NCBI GenBank assembly: GCA_001644045.1
Contig: LUUF01000067.1
Location: 1 to 44,012 of the forward strand
From: Methylomonas methanica
GTDB lineage: Bacteria; Pseudomonadota; Gammaproteobacteria; Methylococcales; Methylomonadaceae
DNA length: 44,012 nt
Direction of reading: 5' to 3'
Notes under the pieces: generated by a model
The model's database searches: none
Told to the model about the DNA's origin: nothing
Seen by the model: only the letters and a program-made list of their open reading frames with translations
Translations under genes and position numbers: made by a program
Shown: piece after piece, positions 1 to 8,597 of the stretch
Layout of the letters: each line of letters opens with the position of its first letter
How positions within the stretch are numbered: position 1 is the first letter of the stretch

Positions 1-2
1 GT

Positions 3-332
3 CCGCAGGTAGTTGTTATGGTTAGCGGTTTTAAAGGGATTAGTACTCAGCAAATTCGGATTATCGGCAGAATTGGTGGTGGTGGTGGTGTAGGGCGTTA
101 TCAAGGTAAGTCAATCCCATATGAAAGAGGCATGACGCTATTAGACGTCATTATACAGATTGGTCTAAATCAATACGCTGATGGTAATAGAGCGAGCGTT
201 ATCAGAGATGTGAACGGTGAGTTGAAGCCGTTTGGTGTAAGGATTGATGATTTAATTGATGATACAGATTTGTCCGCTAATGTGTTAATGATGCCAGATG
301 ATATACTCATCATTCCTGATGCATATTTTTAG
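3..332 (+). CDS. Polysaccharide export protein, C-terminal part (SLBB domain), cut by window edge
   Basis: The reading frame is open to the left edge (P-Q-V-V-V precedes the first Met at 18), so this is the C-terminal part of a longer protein. The visible part fits an outer-membrane polysaccharide export (Wza/EpsE-like) protein: a soluble-ligand-binding beta-grasp (SLBB) region with a Gly-rich turn, the phrase MTLLDVIIQIG, and a C-terminal segment ending DDILIIPDAYF. Such proteins form the translocation channel through the outer membrane. The next gene is a chain-length determinant, as expected for this family. The N-terminal lipoprotein signal and poly_export domain lie outside the window. 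Confidence 0.85.
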   Translation, partial: PQVVVMVSGFKGISTQQIRIIGRIGGGGGVGRYQGKSIPYERGMTLLDVIIQIGLNQYADGNRASVIRDVNGELKPFGVRIDDLIDDTDLSANVLMMPDDILIIPDAYF

Positions 333-406
333 AGTTTAGTAAAAAGGTAGTTTTTCTGTGGGTAGTATGTTCATTAATTTTAGATTAAAAACAATGGCTT
401 GTTAAT

Positions 407-1954
407 ATGCAGCAAGATCTTTCTGAAGTTTATTTTTATTTAAAAGGGACTTTAAAATACAAGCGCCTTGCGATTATTTTTGCTCTAATTGTGTGCTCAA
501 GTGCATGGTCGTATATTTTTATGATGCCGGATAAATTTGAGTCAAAAGCTAAAGTTCATATAGATTCAGCTACAGTTATACGGCCGCTTATGAGGGGAAT
601 GGTGATAGAGCCAGATATATCGGCGCTAATTAGAATAATTCAGCAGCTTATGTTTACAAGGCCTAATCTGGAAAAGATTATTTCATTATCGCAGCTAAGT
701 AGATCACAAGACAACTCTGGAACAACAGCTGAATTGATCGAAAAGCTAAAGAAAGACATAACAATAGCTGGCGGAAGAGGCGATATATTTGATATTGCTT
801 ATACTTCTCAGGATCCTGAAGTGGCCAAGAGTGTGGTTCAAGCTGTTCTAACAGTTTTTTCAGAGCAGACCGAGGGAAAAGCTTTGGCTGATGCGAGCGA
901 TGCGCAACGTTTTATTGAGCAACAAATACGAGAGTATGAAATCAGATTACAAGATGCTGAAAAAGCAAAAGAAGAATTCAAAAGGACAAATATAGATTTA
1001 CTCAATGGTTCAGATCAATTTCAGAGTTTACAAAAAATGAAGGAACAGTATCTCGATGCTAACACTGCTCTTGATCAGGCGGTTTCTAGGAGGAATGTGT
1101 TGGCGGAACAGGTTGCTGCAATCCAAGAGTCAGATGAAGATTGGGGCTTGCCTACGTCTACCCAGGAGGTATCTGCGGATAATGCAAGGATAGAATCGCT
1201 AAAAGATAAACGAACTGAGTTGCTGCTGAAATATACCGAACGTCATCCCGAAATCATTGAAATTGACAAATTAATTGATACCCTAAAAACACAAGAGAAT
1301 CAATCTAAGACTAGCCAGGCAGAATCAGATGGGGCATCGGAAGCCGGCAGTTCTGAGAGTATTGGGGCTGAAAAAATGGCAAACCCTTATGTTCAAGCGT
1401 TAAAAATGGGGTTTGATAATGCTCAGGCCGAAGTTGCATCTAGTCAGACGTTAGTCGAGTCGATTCGAAATAGGATAGCAAAGCTTGAAGAGGGCTTAAA
1501 TGAAAGATTGACTATTGAAACGGAAATGAAAAATCTGAATCGGGACTATGAAACCATAAGTGGGAAGTATTCCGAGTTGCTCGATCGACGTGAACAGGCC
1601 CATATTACTGAGCGTGTAGATGACCAGACATCTCGCCTGAAATTCAAAATCGCAGATCCTCCAAGTAAGCCCAATAAACCTAGCTCCCCAAACAGGAAGT
1701 TATTTTACTCATTTGCCCTTTTAGTTGGAGTGATTTTAGGATTCGGTGTAGCATTTTTAGTATATTTCATACGGCCAGTCTTTATGTCAACAAGACAGGT
1801 AAGACTTGTGACTGGACTGCCATCCTTGGGTAGTGTCTCTCTTACCTCCCAAGGTATAAGTCAGACTAATAGTATCGACTGGTTGCTTATATCAACTTTT
1901 GTGGTCCTGATAAGTGGCTATATCGGTGTCATGATATTTGAGATACTCAAGTAA
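407..1954 (+). CDS. Polysaccharide chain-length determinant (Wzz/EpsF-like, XrtA/PEP-CTERM locus type)
   Basis: This is an inner-membrane co-polymerase expected to set exopolysaccharide chain length. The 515-residue protein has a first membrane helix at about residues 20-40 followed by the typical periplasmic start (PDKFESKAKVHID). A long Glu/Lys/Gln-rich coiled-coil region spans roughly residues 160-410. A Pro-rich stretch (ADPPSKPNKPSSPNRK) precedes a second helix at about 426-450, and a third hydrophobic segment lies near the C terminus (about 491-513). The extra C-terminal helix and the overall length fit the PEP-CTERM-locus subfamily (TIGR03007-like) better than classic Wzz. It lies 74 bp after the export protein and 23 bp before the tyrosine kinase. 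The kinase is a separate protein, unlike fused Wzc. Confidence 0.9.
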   Translation: MQQDLSEVYFYLKGTLKYKRLAIIFALIVCSSAWSYIFMMPDKFESKAKVHIDSATVIRPLMRGMVIEPDISALIRIIQQLMFTRPNLEKIISLSQLSRSQDNSGTTAELIEKLKKDITIAGGRGDIFDIAYTSQDPEVAKSVVQAVLTVFSEQTEGKALADASDAQRFIEQQIREYEIRLQDAEKAKEEFKRTNIDLLNGSDQFQSLQKMKEQYLDANTALDQAVSRRNVLAEQVAAIQESDEDWGLPTSTQEVSADNARIESLKDKRTELLLKYTERHPEIIEIDKLIDTLKTQENQSKTSQAESDGASEAGSSESIGAEKMANPYVQALKMGFDNAQAEVASSQTLVESIRNRIAKLEEGLNERLTIETEMKNLNRDYETISGKYSELLDRREQAHITERVDDQTSRLKFKIADPPSKPNKPSSPNRKLFYSFALLVGVILGFGVAFLVYFIRPVFMSTRQVRLVTGLPSLGSVSLTSQGISQTNSIDWLLISTFVVLISGYIGVMIFEILK

Positions 1955-1977
1955 AGTCGCATTAAACAGGTAAACAT

Positions 1978-2877
1978 ATGAGCATTATAGAAAATGCGCT
2001 AAAAAAGGCAGGGAGCCAAGGGTTAGTTGTGGAAAATGGGGGCCAAGAGTCGGTTACCATAAATAAACCAAATAGAAGTGGCGTCGAAAGCAATTTTGAA
2101 TCGTCTGGGGTAAAAGAAGGTAGTAATGTATTTCCGTCCGAGCAACAGGTGGTTGTTGACTGGAGTAGTCTGGCTGAAAATGGTTTTATAGACAATAATA
2201 ATGCAAAGTCTCAATTGGCTGAAGAGTTTAGAGTTATTAAACGGCCTTTAGTAAATAATATACAGGGCGCGGAAAATAACGGCATTAATCGGTCTAATTT
2301 GATTCTTATCTGTAGTAGTTTGCCTGGAGAGGGAAAGACATTCGTTTCAATTAACTTGGCTTTGAGTATCGCCAACGAAAGGGATAAAAAAGTTTTGCTG
2401 ATAGATGCGGATGTAGAAAAGCCAAGCATATCAAAGCAATTGGGGATTAACAGTCCTCGGGGTCTAATAGAGTATCTAGAAGATGATAAAGTCACTTTTT
2501 CCGATATTTTGTTAAAAACAGATCTTCCCAATTTCAGTCTAATTACAGCAGGTAAAAGACATAAATATTCCACGGAATTGTTATCAAGTCAAAGGATGTA
2601 TTTGTTTGCGGAAGAAGTAAGTAGGCGCTATAAAGATCGGATTGTGATTTTTGACTCTCCCCCGTTGCTTGTTGCGACGCAGGCACAAATACTTGCAGAG
2701 CTTGTTGGGCAGGTGGTGCTAGTGATTGCGGCGGAGGCTACCCCTCAAAGCGTGGTTAATGAGTCGGTTGCAAAGCTTAGTAATTGCGATGTTGTTATGA
2801 CGCTTTTGAATAAAACAAGAAAAGAGATTGACATATACGGTCATAACTACAGTTATGGGAAATATGGGCATTTGTGA
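1978..2877 (+). CDS. Exopolysaccharide tyrosine autokinase (BY-kinase, EpsG-like)
   Basis: This is a cytoplasmic BY-kinase that works with the preceding chain-length determinant; cycles of autophosphorylation are known to control polymer assembly in this family. Walker A is SSLPGEGKT (residues 113-121), Walker A' is LLIDADVEKP (140-149) and Walker B is IVIFDSPPLL (222-231). The tail after about residue 285 carries four tyrosines in 14 residues (IYGHNYSYGKYGHL), the usual phosphorylation cluster. The STELLSSQRM phrase near residue 200 is typical of the PEP-CTERM-locus subfamily (TIGR03018-like). There is no membrane segment. Its 3' end overlaps the start of the next gene. Confidence 0.92.
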   Translation: MSIIENALKKAGSQGLVVENGGQESVTINKPNRSGVESNFESSGVKEGSNVFPSEQQVVVDWSSLAENGFIDNNNAKSQLAEEFRVIKRPLVNNIQGAENNGINRSNLILICSSLPGEGKTFVSINLALSIANERDKKVLLIDADVEKPSISKQLGINSPRGLIEYLEDDKVTFSDILLKTDLPNFSLITAGKRHKYSTELLSSQRMYLFAEEVSRRYKDRIVIFDSPPLLVATQAQILAELVGQVVLVIAAEATPQSVVNESVAKLSNCDVVMTLLNKTRKEIDIYGHNYSYGKYGHL

Positions 2878-4525
2878 ACGTATAGCACTACCTAAATGGG
2901 GTTTAAGCGGATTATTTCTTATCGGAAATATCGGTGCGTGTATGTATTCGGGTTCTAGTTTGGCCCTGGATTGGCGCATTACTCCAAATCTATCTGCTAG
3001 AGAAGTGTTTTCAGATAATCTGATGCTTTCGCAAGGAAATAAAAAAAGCGGTTTTGTTAGTGAAATTGATCCGGGATTATCGCTATATGGTTCGTCGCCT
3101 TGGAGCTCGTTTAACCTGAATTATCGTTTACAAGGTCTTTACAATGCTGGCGGTAGGGATGCTGTTGATATAAATCATCAGCTCAATATGAACTCATTAT
3201 ATCAGGCTATTAGAAATAAGCTATTTATAGAAACTAGTAGTTCGATAAGTCAACAAAATATTAGCAATGCATTTGTTTCGACTGATAATATTTCTGGGAA
3301 TGGTAGTCGGATTGAAAGTAAGACGTTTAGTATTTCCCCTTACTGGACGCCAAGTTTTGGGCAGTATGCGAATGGGTTATTTAAAGTTGGCTATAATAAA
3401 TCCTCTTTCGACAACTCGAATGGTTCGACAGTTTCTCCATTATTAAGCTCAAACTTAAATTTAATTTCCGATTCTGAAACTTATACAAGACAGGCTAGAT
3501 TGACTAGTGGTAGTGCCTTTAATAGAGTAAGTTGGGGGTTGAATTACTCCTCCCAGCAACAGAATAGGGTATCTGGTCAAGATGTGCGTTTTGAGCAATA
3601 TCAAGGAGATACGCGTTATTATATTAATCGTAAATTCAATGTGTTTGGTCAGGCGGGTTATTCAAATAACGATTATCAAACATTGTCGAACAGTATTAAT
3701 AATGGATTTTTTTATACGTTTGGCGCGCAGTGGAGTCCTAGTCGCTGGTATTCATTGGAAGCAGGTTACGGTAATAACAAACACGTAACTATGCAGTTTA
3801 ACCCTTCAGCAAATTTAAACTCTAATGTTACCTACCGCGATAAATCGGTAGGTCTTAATACTGGCAGCTCTTGGGATGCCAGTTTTAATTACCTTTTCAA
3901 GCAGGCCGCCATTGGATTTAATTATTCTCAGGAAACGACTACCCTACAGCAGTTATTGACGCAGCAGGGTTTTTTTCTAAGAGACTCCTCAGGCAATTTT
4001 ACTCAGGTTGCAAACACTCAGGATCTGTTTACGCAGGGTTTCCTGTCGCTTGATTCTTCTGGAAATCTGATCAAAGGCCCAAATTACAATAATTCACAAC
4101 TGGTTTTTAATCCCTTTGATTTGGTGGACGACGTTATTATAAGAAAGCGTGGCAATCTTACTTTTAGTTATCAAACTGGCAAAAGTAGTTATAACGCGTC
4201 TATGTTTAATGAGCGTCGCACTTATGGTAAACGCACTGGTGAAGATCTGTCGTATGGAGTCTCGGGTGGTTGGCAATGGCAATATGAGCCTAGACTGAGC
4301 TTTTATTTGCAGCCTTCGTGGATGCACACTGAAGGCAGTCTTTCTAGTAATACCAGGTATGATGTTGCACTGGGTGTTAGCCGTTCTGTTCCTATTAATC
4401 TTGGACGACCGTTGTTGATGAATACCGGGCTTGAATTACGCCATATTAATCTAATGTCTGATTCAGCTCAATTTGGTGGCTACGTTGAAAACAGAGCAAC
4501 AGCCAATTTTAACGTACGATTCTAA
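2855..4525 (+). CDS. XrtA-locus outer-membrane beta-barrel protein (TIGR03016-like)
   Basis: The protein has an N-terminal signal peptide ending near SSLA/LDWRI. The rest is rich in alternating aromatic and polar strands (for example SFNLNYRLQGLYN, SWGLNYSSQQQNR, FNVFGQAGYSNN) and ends with an aromatic residue in ATANFNVRF, as outer-membrane beta-barrels do. Position between the tyrosine kinase and the AAA ATPase fits the PEP-CTERM-associated outer-membrane protein family; a role in EPS export is inferred. Three starts are possible: TTG 2828, ATG 2855 and ATG 2864. ATG 2855 or 2864 gives the better signal peptide, and none has a clear ribosome-binding site, so translation is probably coupled to the overlapping kinase gene. 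Confidence 0.82.
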   Translation: MGNMGICERIALPKWGLSGLFLIGNIGACMYSGSSLALDWRITPNLSAREVFSDNLMLSQGNKKSGFVSEIDPGLSLYGSSPWSSFNLNYRLQGLYNAGGRDAVDINHQLNMNSLYQAIRNKLFIETSSSISQQNISNAFVSTDNISGNGSRIESKTFSISPYWTPSFGQYANGLFKVGYNKSSFDNSNGSTVSPLLSSNLNLISDSETYTRQARLTSGSAFNRVSWGLNYSSQQQNRVSGQDVRFEQYQGDTRYYINRKFNVFGQAGYSNNDYQTLSNSINNGFFYTFGAQWSPSRWYSLEAGYGNNKHVTMQFNPSANLNSNVTYRDKSVGLNTGSSWDASFNYLFKQAAIGFNYSQETTTLQQLLTQQGFFLRDSSGNFTQVANTQDLFTQGFLSLDSSGNLIKGPNYNNSQLVFNPFDLVDDVIIRKRGNLTFSYQTGKSSYNASMFNERRTYGKRTGEDLSYGVSGGWQWQYEPRLSFYLQPSWMHTEGSLSSNTRYDVALGVSRSVPINLGRPLLMNTGLELRHINLMSDSAQFGGYVENRATANFNVRF

Positions 4526-4536
4526 ACAGCAAACAC

Positions 4537-5568
4537 ATGTACGACGGATTTTATAATCTCACCCAAAAACCCTTTCAATTAAGCGCGGATCCGGATTTTT
4601 TTTTCCAGAGCTCGGTACATAAACGTGCTCTCGCTTATATGCATTATGGCTTGACACAGGGTGAAGGCTTTGTTTTGGTTATAGGCTCACCTGGCACAGG
4701 TAAAACTATGCTAGTAAAAAGTTTGATAAAAAATCTGAATAAAGAGAAGTTATTAATTGGCGTGATGATGACTTCTCAGGTTGGTCCGGAAGATACCCTG
4801 CGGATGGCGGCATCGACATTTGGTTTTGCATTTTCGCTGACGGATAAGGCTAGTTTGTTATCTGGGTTCGAAAAGTTTATTGTTGAAAAGGCCAGAGAAG
4901 GCAGGCGCTTATTGCTAATCGTCGATGAAGCGCAGAATTTGCCAAAACAATCTTTGGAAGAATTACGTATGCTTACCAATCTGGATGTTAATGGCAATCC
5001 TGTTTTTCAGGTGTTTTTAGTGGGGCAAACCGAGTTGAAGCGCACCATTTATTCTGCGGATATGGAGCAGCTCAAGCAGCGGATTGTATCCACATTTCAG
5101 CTTGATCCGCTGGATTTGGAAGAAACCAAAGAATACATACTGTTTAGGTTGCAAACTGCGGGCTGGTCTGGAACTCCTGAGTTTGCACCGAGTGTTTTTG
5201 AAGCTATCCATGAGTTTAGTGGCGGTATTCCCAGGCGTATTAATTCCTTGTGTGATCGTTTGCTATTGTTCGGCTATTTGGAAGAGCTGACGCTGTTGGA
5301 CGAACAGGCAGTGACGAAAGTTATCGTCGAAGTAAAAGAAGAAATGCTGTTGGAGGAAGCAGATGAAGAGTCTGACAGCGCAATGCCATCTTTACATCGT
5401 TACAGTGGTGTGGACAGCGAATCTCTTGAGCATCGCATGGCTAGACTCGAAGATGTTGTTATCAATCTTCGGAGCAGTATGAATAAAGAGAAGGCTCTGC
5501 TTAGAAAAGCAATTCTGCTGCAATTGGATATGGATACTGTTTACAGCGACACAACCACTCTGGATTAA
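4537..5568 (+). CDS. XrtA-associated AAA ATPase (ExeA/GspA-like)
   Basis: This is a 343-residue ATPase of the ExeA/GspA type. It opens with MYDGFYNLTQKPFQLSADPD, the family hallmark, then has Walker A GSPGTGKT (50-57) and Walker B LLLIVDEAQ (125-133), a sensor segment VFLVGQTEL, and an arginine-rich GGIPRRINSLCDR region near residue 230. A Glu-rich linker and a short coiled-coil tail (about 300-335) follow. In XrtA EPS loci this gene (TIGR03015-like) sits directly after the outer-membrane protein, as here with an 11-bp gap. Its biochemical role is not established; a function in secretion or assembly of the EPS machinery is inferred. Confidence 0.9.
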   Translation: MYDGFYNLTQKPFQLSADPDFFFQSSVHKRALAYMHYGLTQGEGFVLVIGSPGTGKTMLVKSLIKNLNKEKLLIGVMMTSQVGPEDTLRMAASTFGFAFSLTDKASLLSGFEKFIVEKAREGRRLLLIVDEAQNLPKQSLEELRMLTNLDVNGNPVFQVFLVGQTELKRTIYSADMEQLKQRIVSTFQLDPLDLEETKEYILFRLQTAGWSGTPEFAPSVFEAIHEFSGGIPRRINSLCDRLLLFGYLEELTLLDEQAVTKVIVEVKEEMLLEEADEESDSAMPSLHRYSGVDSESLEHRMARLEDVVINLRSSMNKEKALLRKAILLQLDMDTVYSDTTTLD

Positions 5569-5574
5569 CAAAAA

Positions 5575-6702
5575 ATGTCCCCTAAAGTCTTGGTTTGCGT
5601 GGTTGGCGCGCGGCCTAATTTCATGAAAATGGCGCCGATTATCAGGCAATTGCAAGCCGTTAAGCATTTGATCACACCTTATCTGGTGCATACCGGTCAG
5701 CATTACGACCAAGCCATGAAAGATACTTTTTTCCAACAGCTAGGTATTCCTGAGCCTGATAAGGATTTGGGGGTCGGCTCTGGTAGTCATGCTGTGCAGA
5801 CCGCAAATGTCATGTTACGTTTTGAGCCGGTTTTGGACGAAGTAAACCCGTTCGCGGTGTTGGTGGTGGGTGATGTTAACTCAACAATAGCCTGCGGTTT
5901 GGTCGCCGTGAAAAAAAATATTCCTTTGATTCATGTCGAAGCCGGTTTGAGAAGTTATGACCGACAAATGCCGGAAGAGATTAACCGGATTTTGACTGAC
6001 CAACTTTCCGATTTGTTATTCACCACGGAACGTGCAGCGGCGAACAATTTGATAAAAGAAGGTATTGCTGAGCAACGGATATGCTTTACCGGTAATGTGA
6101 TGATCGACACGCTACTCGCAAATTGTCAGCAAGCCTCTCTATTTTCGGAAACATTGCAACGATACGGAACTAAGCAGGTCGTTTCGGAAAAAGCCTATGC
6201 GTTGTTAACGTTGCACAGGCCTTCAAACGTCGACGATCCCGAAACCTTAACGCGCTTGATTCGGGTGGTGGGTGACATTAGCGAAAAACTACCTGTGATA
6301 TTTCCGGTTCATCCTCGTACACAGCAAAAAATTGTGGAAGCGGGGTTGCTGAGTGTATTGCCGGAACAGAGGGTCATCATGTTACCGCCTGTGGCCTACT
6401 TGGAAATGCTTGGGTTGATGCAATCCGCGCGTTTGGTGTTGACTGATTCCGGTGGCTTACAAGAAGAAACTACTGCACTGGGCGTACCTTGCGTTACGTT
6501 ACGGGAAAATACCGAAAGACCTATTACGATCGCCGAGGGCACCAATACTATTGTCGGAACCGATCCAGCTAAAATAATGCAATGTGTCGACGATGTTTTG
6601 CAGACAGGCGGTAAGAGTGGTCGAGTTCCGGAATATTGGGACGGCAACGCCGCTGGTCGTATCGTTGGTGAAATTGTGCGTCGTTATCGGTTGGCTGGGT
6701 AA
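5575..6702 (+). CDS. wecB: UDP-N-acetylglucosamine 2-epimerase (non-hydrolysing)
   Basis: The enzyme interconverts UDP-GlcNAc and UDP-ManNAc, supplying ManNAc-type sugar nucleotides for surface polysaccharide. The 375-residue length is normal for the family. Visible hallmarks are GARPNFMKMAPI near the N terminus, HTGQHYD (about 42-48), HVEAGLRS (about 122-129), LTLHRPSNVD in the middle, and LTDSGGLQEE with the TERPITI segment in the C-terminal UDP-binding domain. It lies 6 bp after the ATPase and 6 bp before the deacetylase in a tightly packed operon. ManNAc could be further oxidised, but no UDP-ManNAc dehydrogenase is seen in the window. Confidence 0.95.
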   Translation: MSPKVLVCVVGARPNFMKMAPIIRQLQAVKHLITPYLVHTGQHYDQAMKDTFFQQLGIPEPDKDLGVGSGSHAVQTANVMLRFEPVLDEVNPFAVLVVGDVNSTIACGLVAVKKNIPLIHVEAGLRSYDRQMPEEINRILTDQLSDLLFTTERAAANNLIKEGIAEQRICFTGNVMIDTLLANCQQASLFSETLQRYGTKQVVSEKAYALLTLHRPSNVDDPETLTRLIRVVGDISEKLPVIFPVHPRTQQKIVEAGLLSVLPEQRVIMLPPVAYLEMLGLMQSARLVLTDSGGLQEETTALGVPCVTLRENTERPITIAEGTNTIVGTDPAKIMQCVDDVLQTGGKSGRVPEYWDGNAAGRIVGEIVRRYRLAG

Positions 6703-6708
6703 GGCCAT

Positions 6709-7575
6709 ATGAATTTGCCAGTGCGTGTTAATGCCATGACGGTTGATGTTGAGGATTATTTTCAGGTCTCGGCGTTTGAGGCGAATATCCAACGCAGTCA
6801 GTGGGATGGTTTGCCGCATCGGGTGGAGCAGAATACCCAGCGGATTCTGGATTTGTTTGCTCAACATCAGGTAAAAGCCACTTTTTTTACCTTGGGCTGG
6901 GTGGCTGAACGTTATCCGCAGTTGATTCGCCGCATTGTCGATGAAGGGCACGAACTCGCTTCCCACGGTTATCAGCACACTCGGGTTACCGAGCAGACAC
7001 CGGAACAGTTCCGGGAAGATCTCAGAATAAGCCGGCAGATTCTCGAAGATATCGGCGGTCAACCCATTTTGGGGTATCGGGCGGCTAGCTATTCGATAGG
7101 TGCTAAGAACCTCTGGGCGCTTGAGGTGTTGGAGGACGAGGGCTTTCAATATAGTTCCAGTATATACCCTGTTAAGCATGACTTGTACGGCATGCCGGGT
7201 GCACCCCGCTTCGCTTACAGGCCGGATAACGCGCCTAAACTTTTGGAAATACCGATTACTACGTTGAGAATTCTGGATCGTAACATCCCTTGCGGTGGTG
7301 GCGGTTTTTTTAGATTGTATCCATATCAGTTTTCGAAATGGGCGTACAGTCGCCTCAACAGACACGAAAATCAGCCTGGAATTTTTTATTTTCACCCTTG
7401 GGAAATAGATCCCGAACAGCCTCGGCAGCATGATCTGTCGTTTAAAACCCGCTTCAGGCATTATCTGAATCTGGATCGAATGCAAAATCGCCTTAACAGC
7501 TTACTGTCCGATTTTGCTTGGGACACCATGCAGAATGTGTTTCTAACCAAGCAAACAGACAATCATCATAGTTAG
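6709..7575 (+). CDS. XrtA-system polysaccharide deacetylase (NodB fold + DUF3473-like tail)
   Basis: A carbohydrate esterase family 4 type deacetylase, expected to remove N-acetyl groups from the polysaccharide or an intermediate. The N-terminal MTVDVEDYFQVSAFE segment carries the metal-binding and catalytic aspartates (D13, D16). The SHGYQH motif (85-90) supplies the two metal-ligand histidines. RAASYSIG and the C-terminal FYFHPWEIDPEQP phrase are characteristic of the PEP-CTERM/XrtA subgroup (TIGR03006-like). The 288-residue length fits. No signal peptide is visible, so it is probably cytoplasmic. ATG 6709 follows wecB by 6 bp; a second in-frame ATG at 6736 is also compatible. Confidence 0.92.
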   Translation: MNLPVRVNAMTVDVEDYFQVSAFEANIQRSQWDGLPHRVEQNTQRILDLFAQHQVKATFFTLGWVAERYPQLIRRIVDEGHELASHGYQHTRVTEQTPEQFREDLRISRQILEDIGGQPILGYRAASYSIGAKNLWALEVLEDEGFQYSSSIYPVKHDLYGMPGAPRFAYRPDNAPKLLEIPITTLRILDRNIPCGGGGFFRLYPYQFSKWAYSRLNRHENQPGIFYFHPWEIDPEQPRQHDLSFKTRFRHYLNLDRMQNRLNSLLSDFAWDTMQNVFLTKQTDNHHS

Positions 7576-7577
7576 TC

Positions 7578-8597
7578 ATGATCAAATTACTTGAACCTGC
7601 CCAAAGCGAGCGTTGGGATCACTATGTCATGGCGGCGTCCGATGGCAGCTTTTTTCATTTATCAGCTTGGCAACAGGTAATCAAGCAGGCGTTCGCACAC
7701 GACACTTACTATTACTACACCGAACAGGATGGCGAAATTACCGGCATTTTGCCCTTGACCCACGTCAATAGCTTATTGTTTGGCAACTCTCTGGTTTCAA
7801 ACGCGTTTTGTGTCTATGGCGGAATTGTCGCCAGTAACGATGAGGCTTTTGCTGCGTTACAAGCCCAAGCGCAACAATTGGCTAGGGAATTAGGCGTGGA
7901 TAGTCTGGAGATGAGGAATCGGCAACAGCATCACCCGGATTGGCCACACAAAGAACTTTATGTGACGTTCAGAAAAGAACTTGATCCCTATGTCGAAAAA
8001 AACCTGAATGCGATTCCGCGCAAACAGCGTGCCATGGTTAGAGCTGGTATCAAAGCCGGATTGTCCAGTGTCATCGACGACAATGTCGAACGTTTATATC
8101 GTGCTTATTCCGAAAGTGTCAGAAACTTGGGAACTCCGGTATTTCCGAAAAAGTATTTTCAAATTTTGCTGGATGTATTCGGCGAAAATTGCGAAGTGCT
8201 GACAATAGAGCACGAAGGTCAATTGGTTGCCAGCGTGATGAGTTTTTATTTCAAGGGCGAGGTTTTACCTTACTACGGTGGCGGTACCGATGCGGCCCGC
8301 GACTTGAAAGGTAACGATTTCATGTATTGGGAAGTGATGCGGCGGGCGGTAGAAAAGGGCTGCAAGATTTTCGATTATGGTCGGAGTAAAGTCGGCACAG
8401 GCTCGTATCGCTTTAAAAAGCACTGGGGTTTCGAACCGGAACCGCTCTACTACGAGGTCGATCTGGTTAAGGCCAAACAAATTCCGGAAATCAATCCACT
8501 AAACCCTAAATACCGCTTGTTTATTGCGGCGTGGAAGCGCTTGCCTTTGCCGGTTAGCCAGCTGGTCGGCCCTTGGCTTGCCAAGGATTTAGGCTAA
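7578..8597 (+). CDS. FemAB-family XrtA/PEP-CTERM-system protein
   Basis: A GNAT-fold FemAB/FemX-like protein of 339 residues. Members of the wider family transfer aminoacyl groups from tRNA; the XrtA-locus version (TIGR03019-like) has no proven substrate. Visible features are an N-terminal FFHLSAWQQVIKQAF region, GDGS-like loops, a middle ARAG/IKAG segment, and the C-terminal signature IFDYGRSKVGTGSYRFKKHW followed by GFEPEPLYYE. It begins 2 bp after the deacetylase. Its stop codon shares one base with the ATG of the next gene (TAATG at 8595-8599), which points to translational coupling. Aminoacylation or acylation of the polysaccharide is a plausible but unproven role. Confidence 0.88.
   Translation: MIKLLEPAQSERWDHYVMAASDGSFFHLSAWQQVIKQAFAHDTYYYYTEQDGEITGILPLTHVNSLLFGNSLVSNAFCVYGGIVASNDEAFAALQAQAQQLARELGVDSLEMRNRQQHHPDWPHKELYVTFRKELDPYVEKNLNAIPRKQRAMVRAGIKAGLSSVIDDNVERLYRAYSESVRNLGTPVFPKKYFQILLDVFGENCEVLTIEHEGQLVASVMSFYFKGEVLPYYGGGTDAARDLKGNDFMYWEVMRRAVEKGCKIFDYGRSKVGTGSYRFKKHWGFEPEPLYYEVDLVKAKQIPEINPLNPKYRLFIAAWKRLPLPVSQLVGPWLAKDLG

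Noticed and set aside
6499..7485. 328-residue - strand open frame
   Set aside because: It is antisense to wecB and the deacetylase, both with clear family motifs. Its translation has no recognisable domain.
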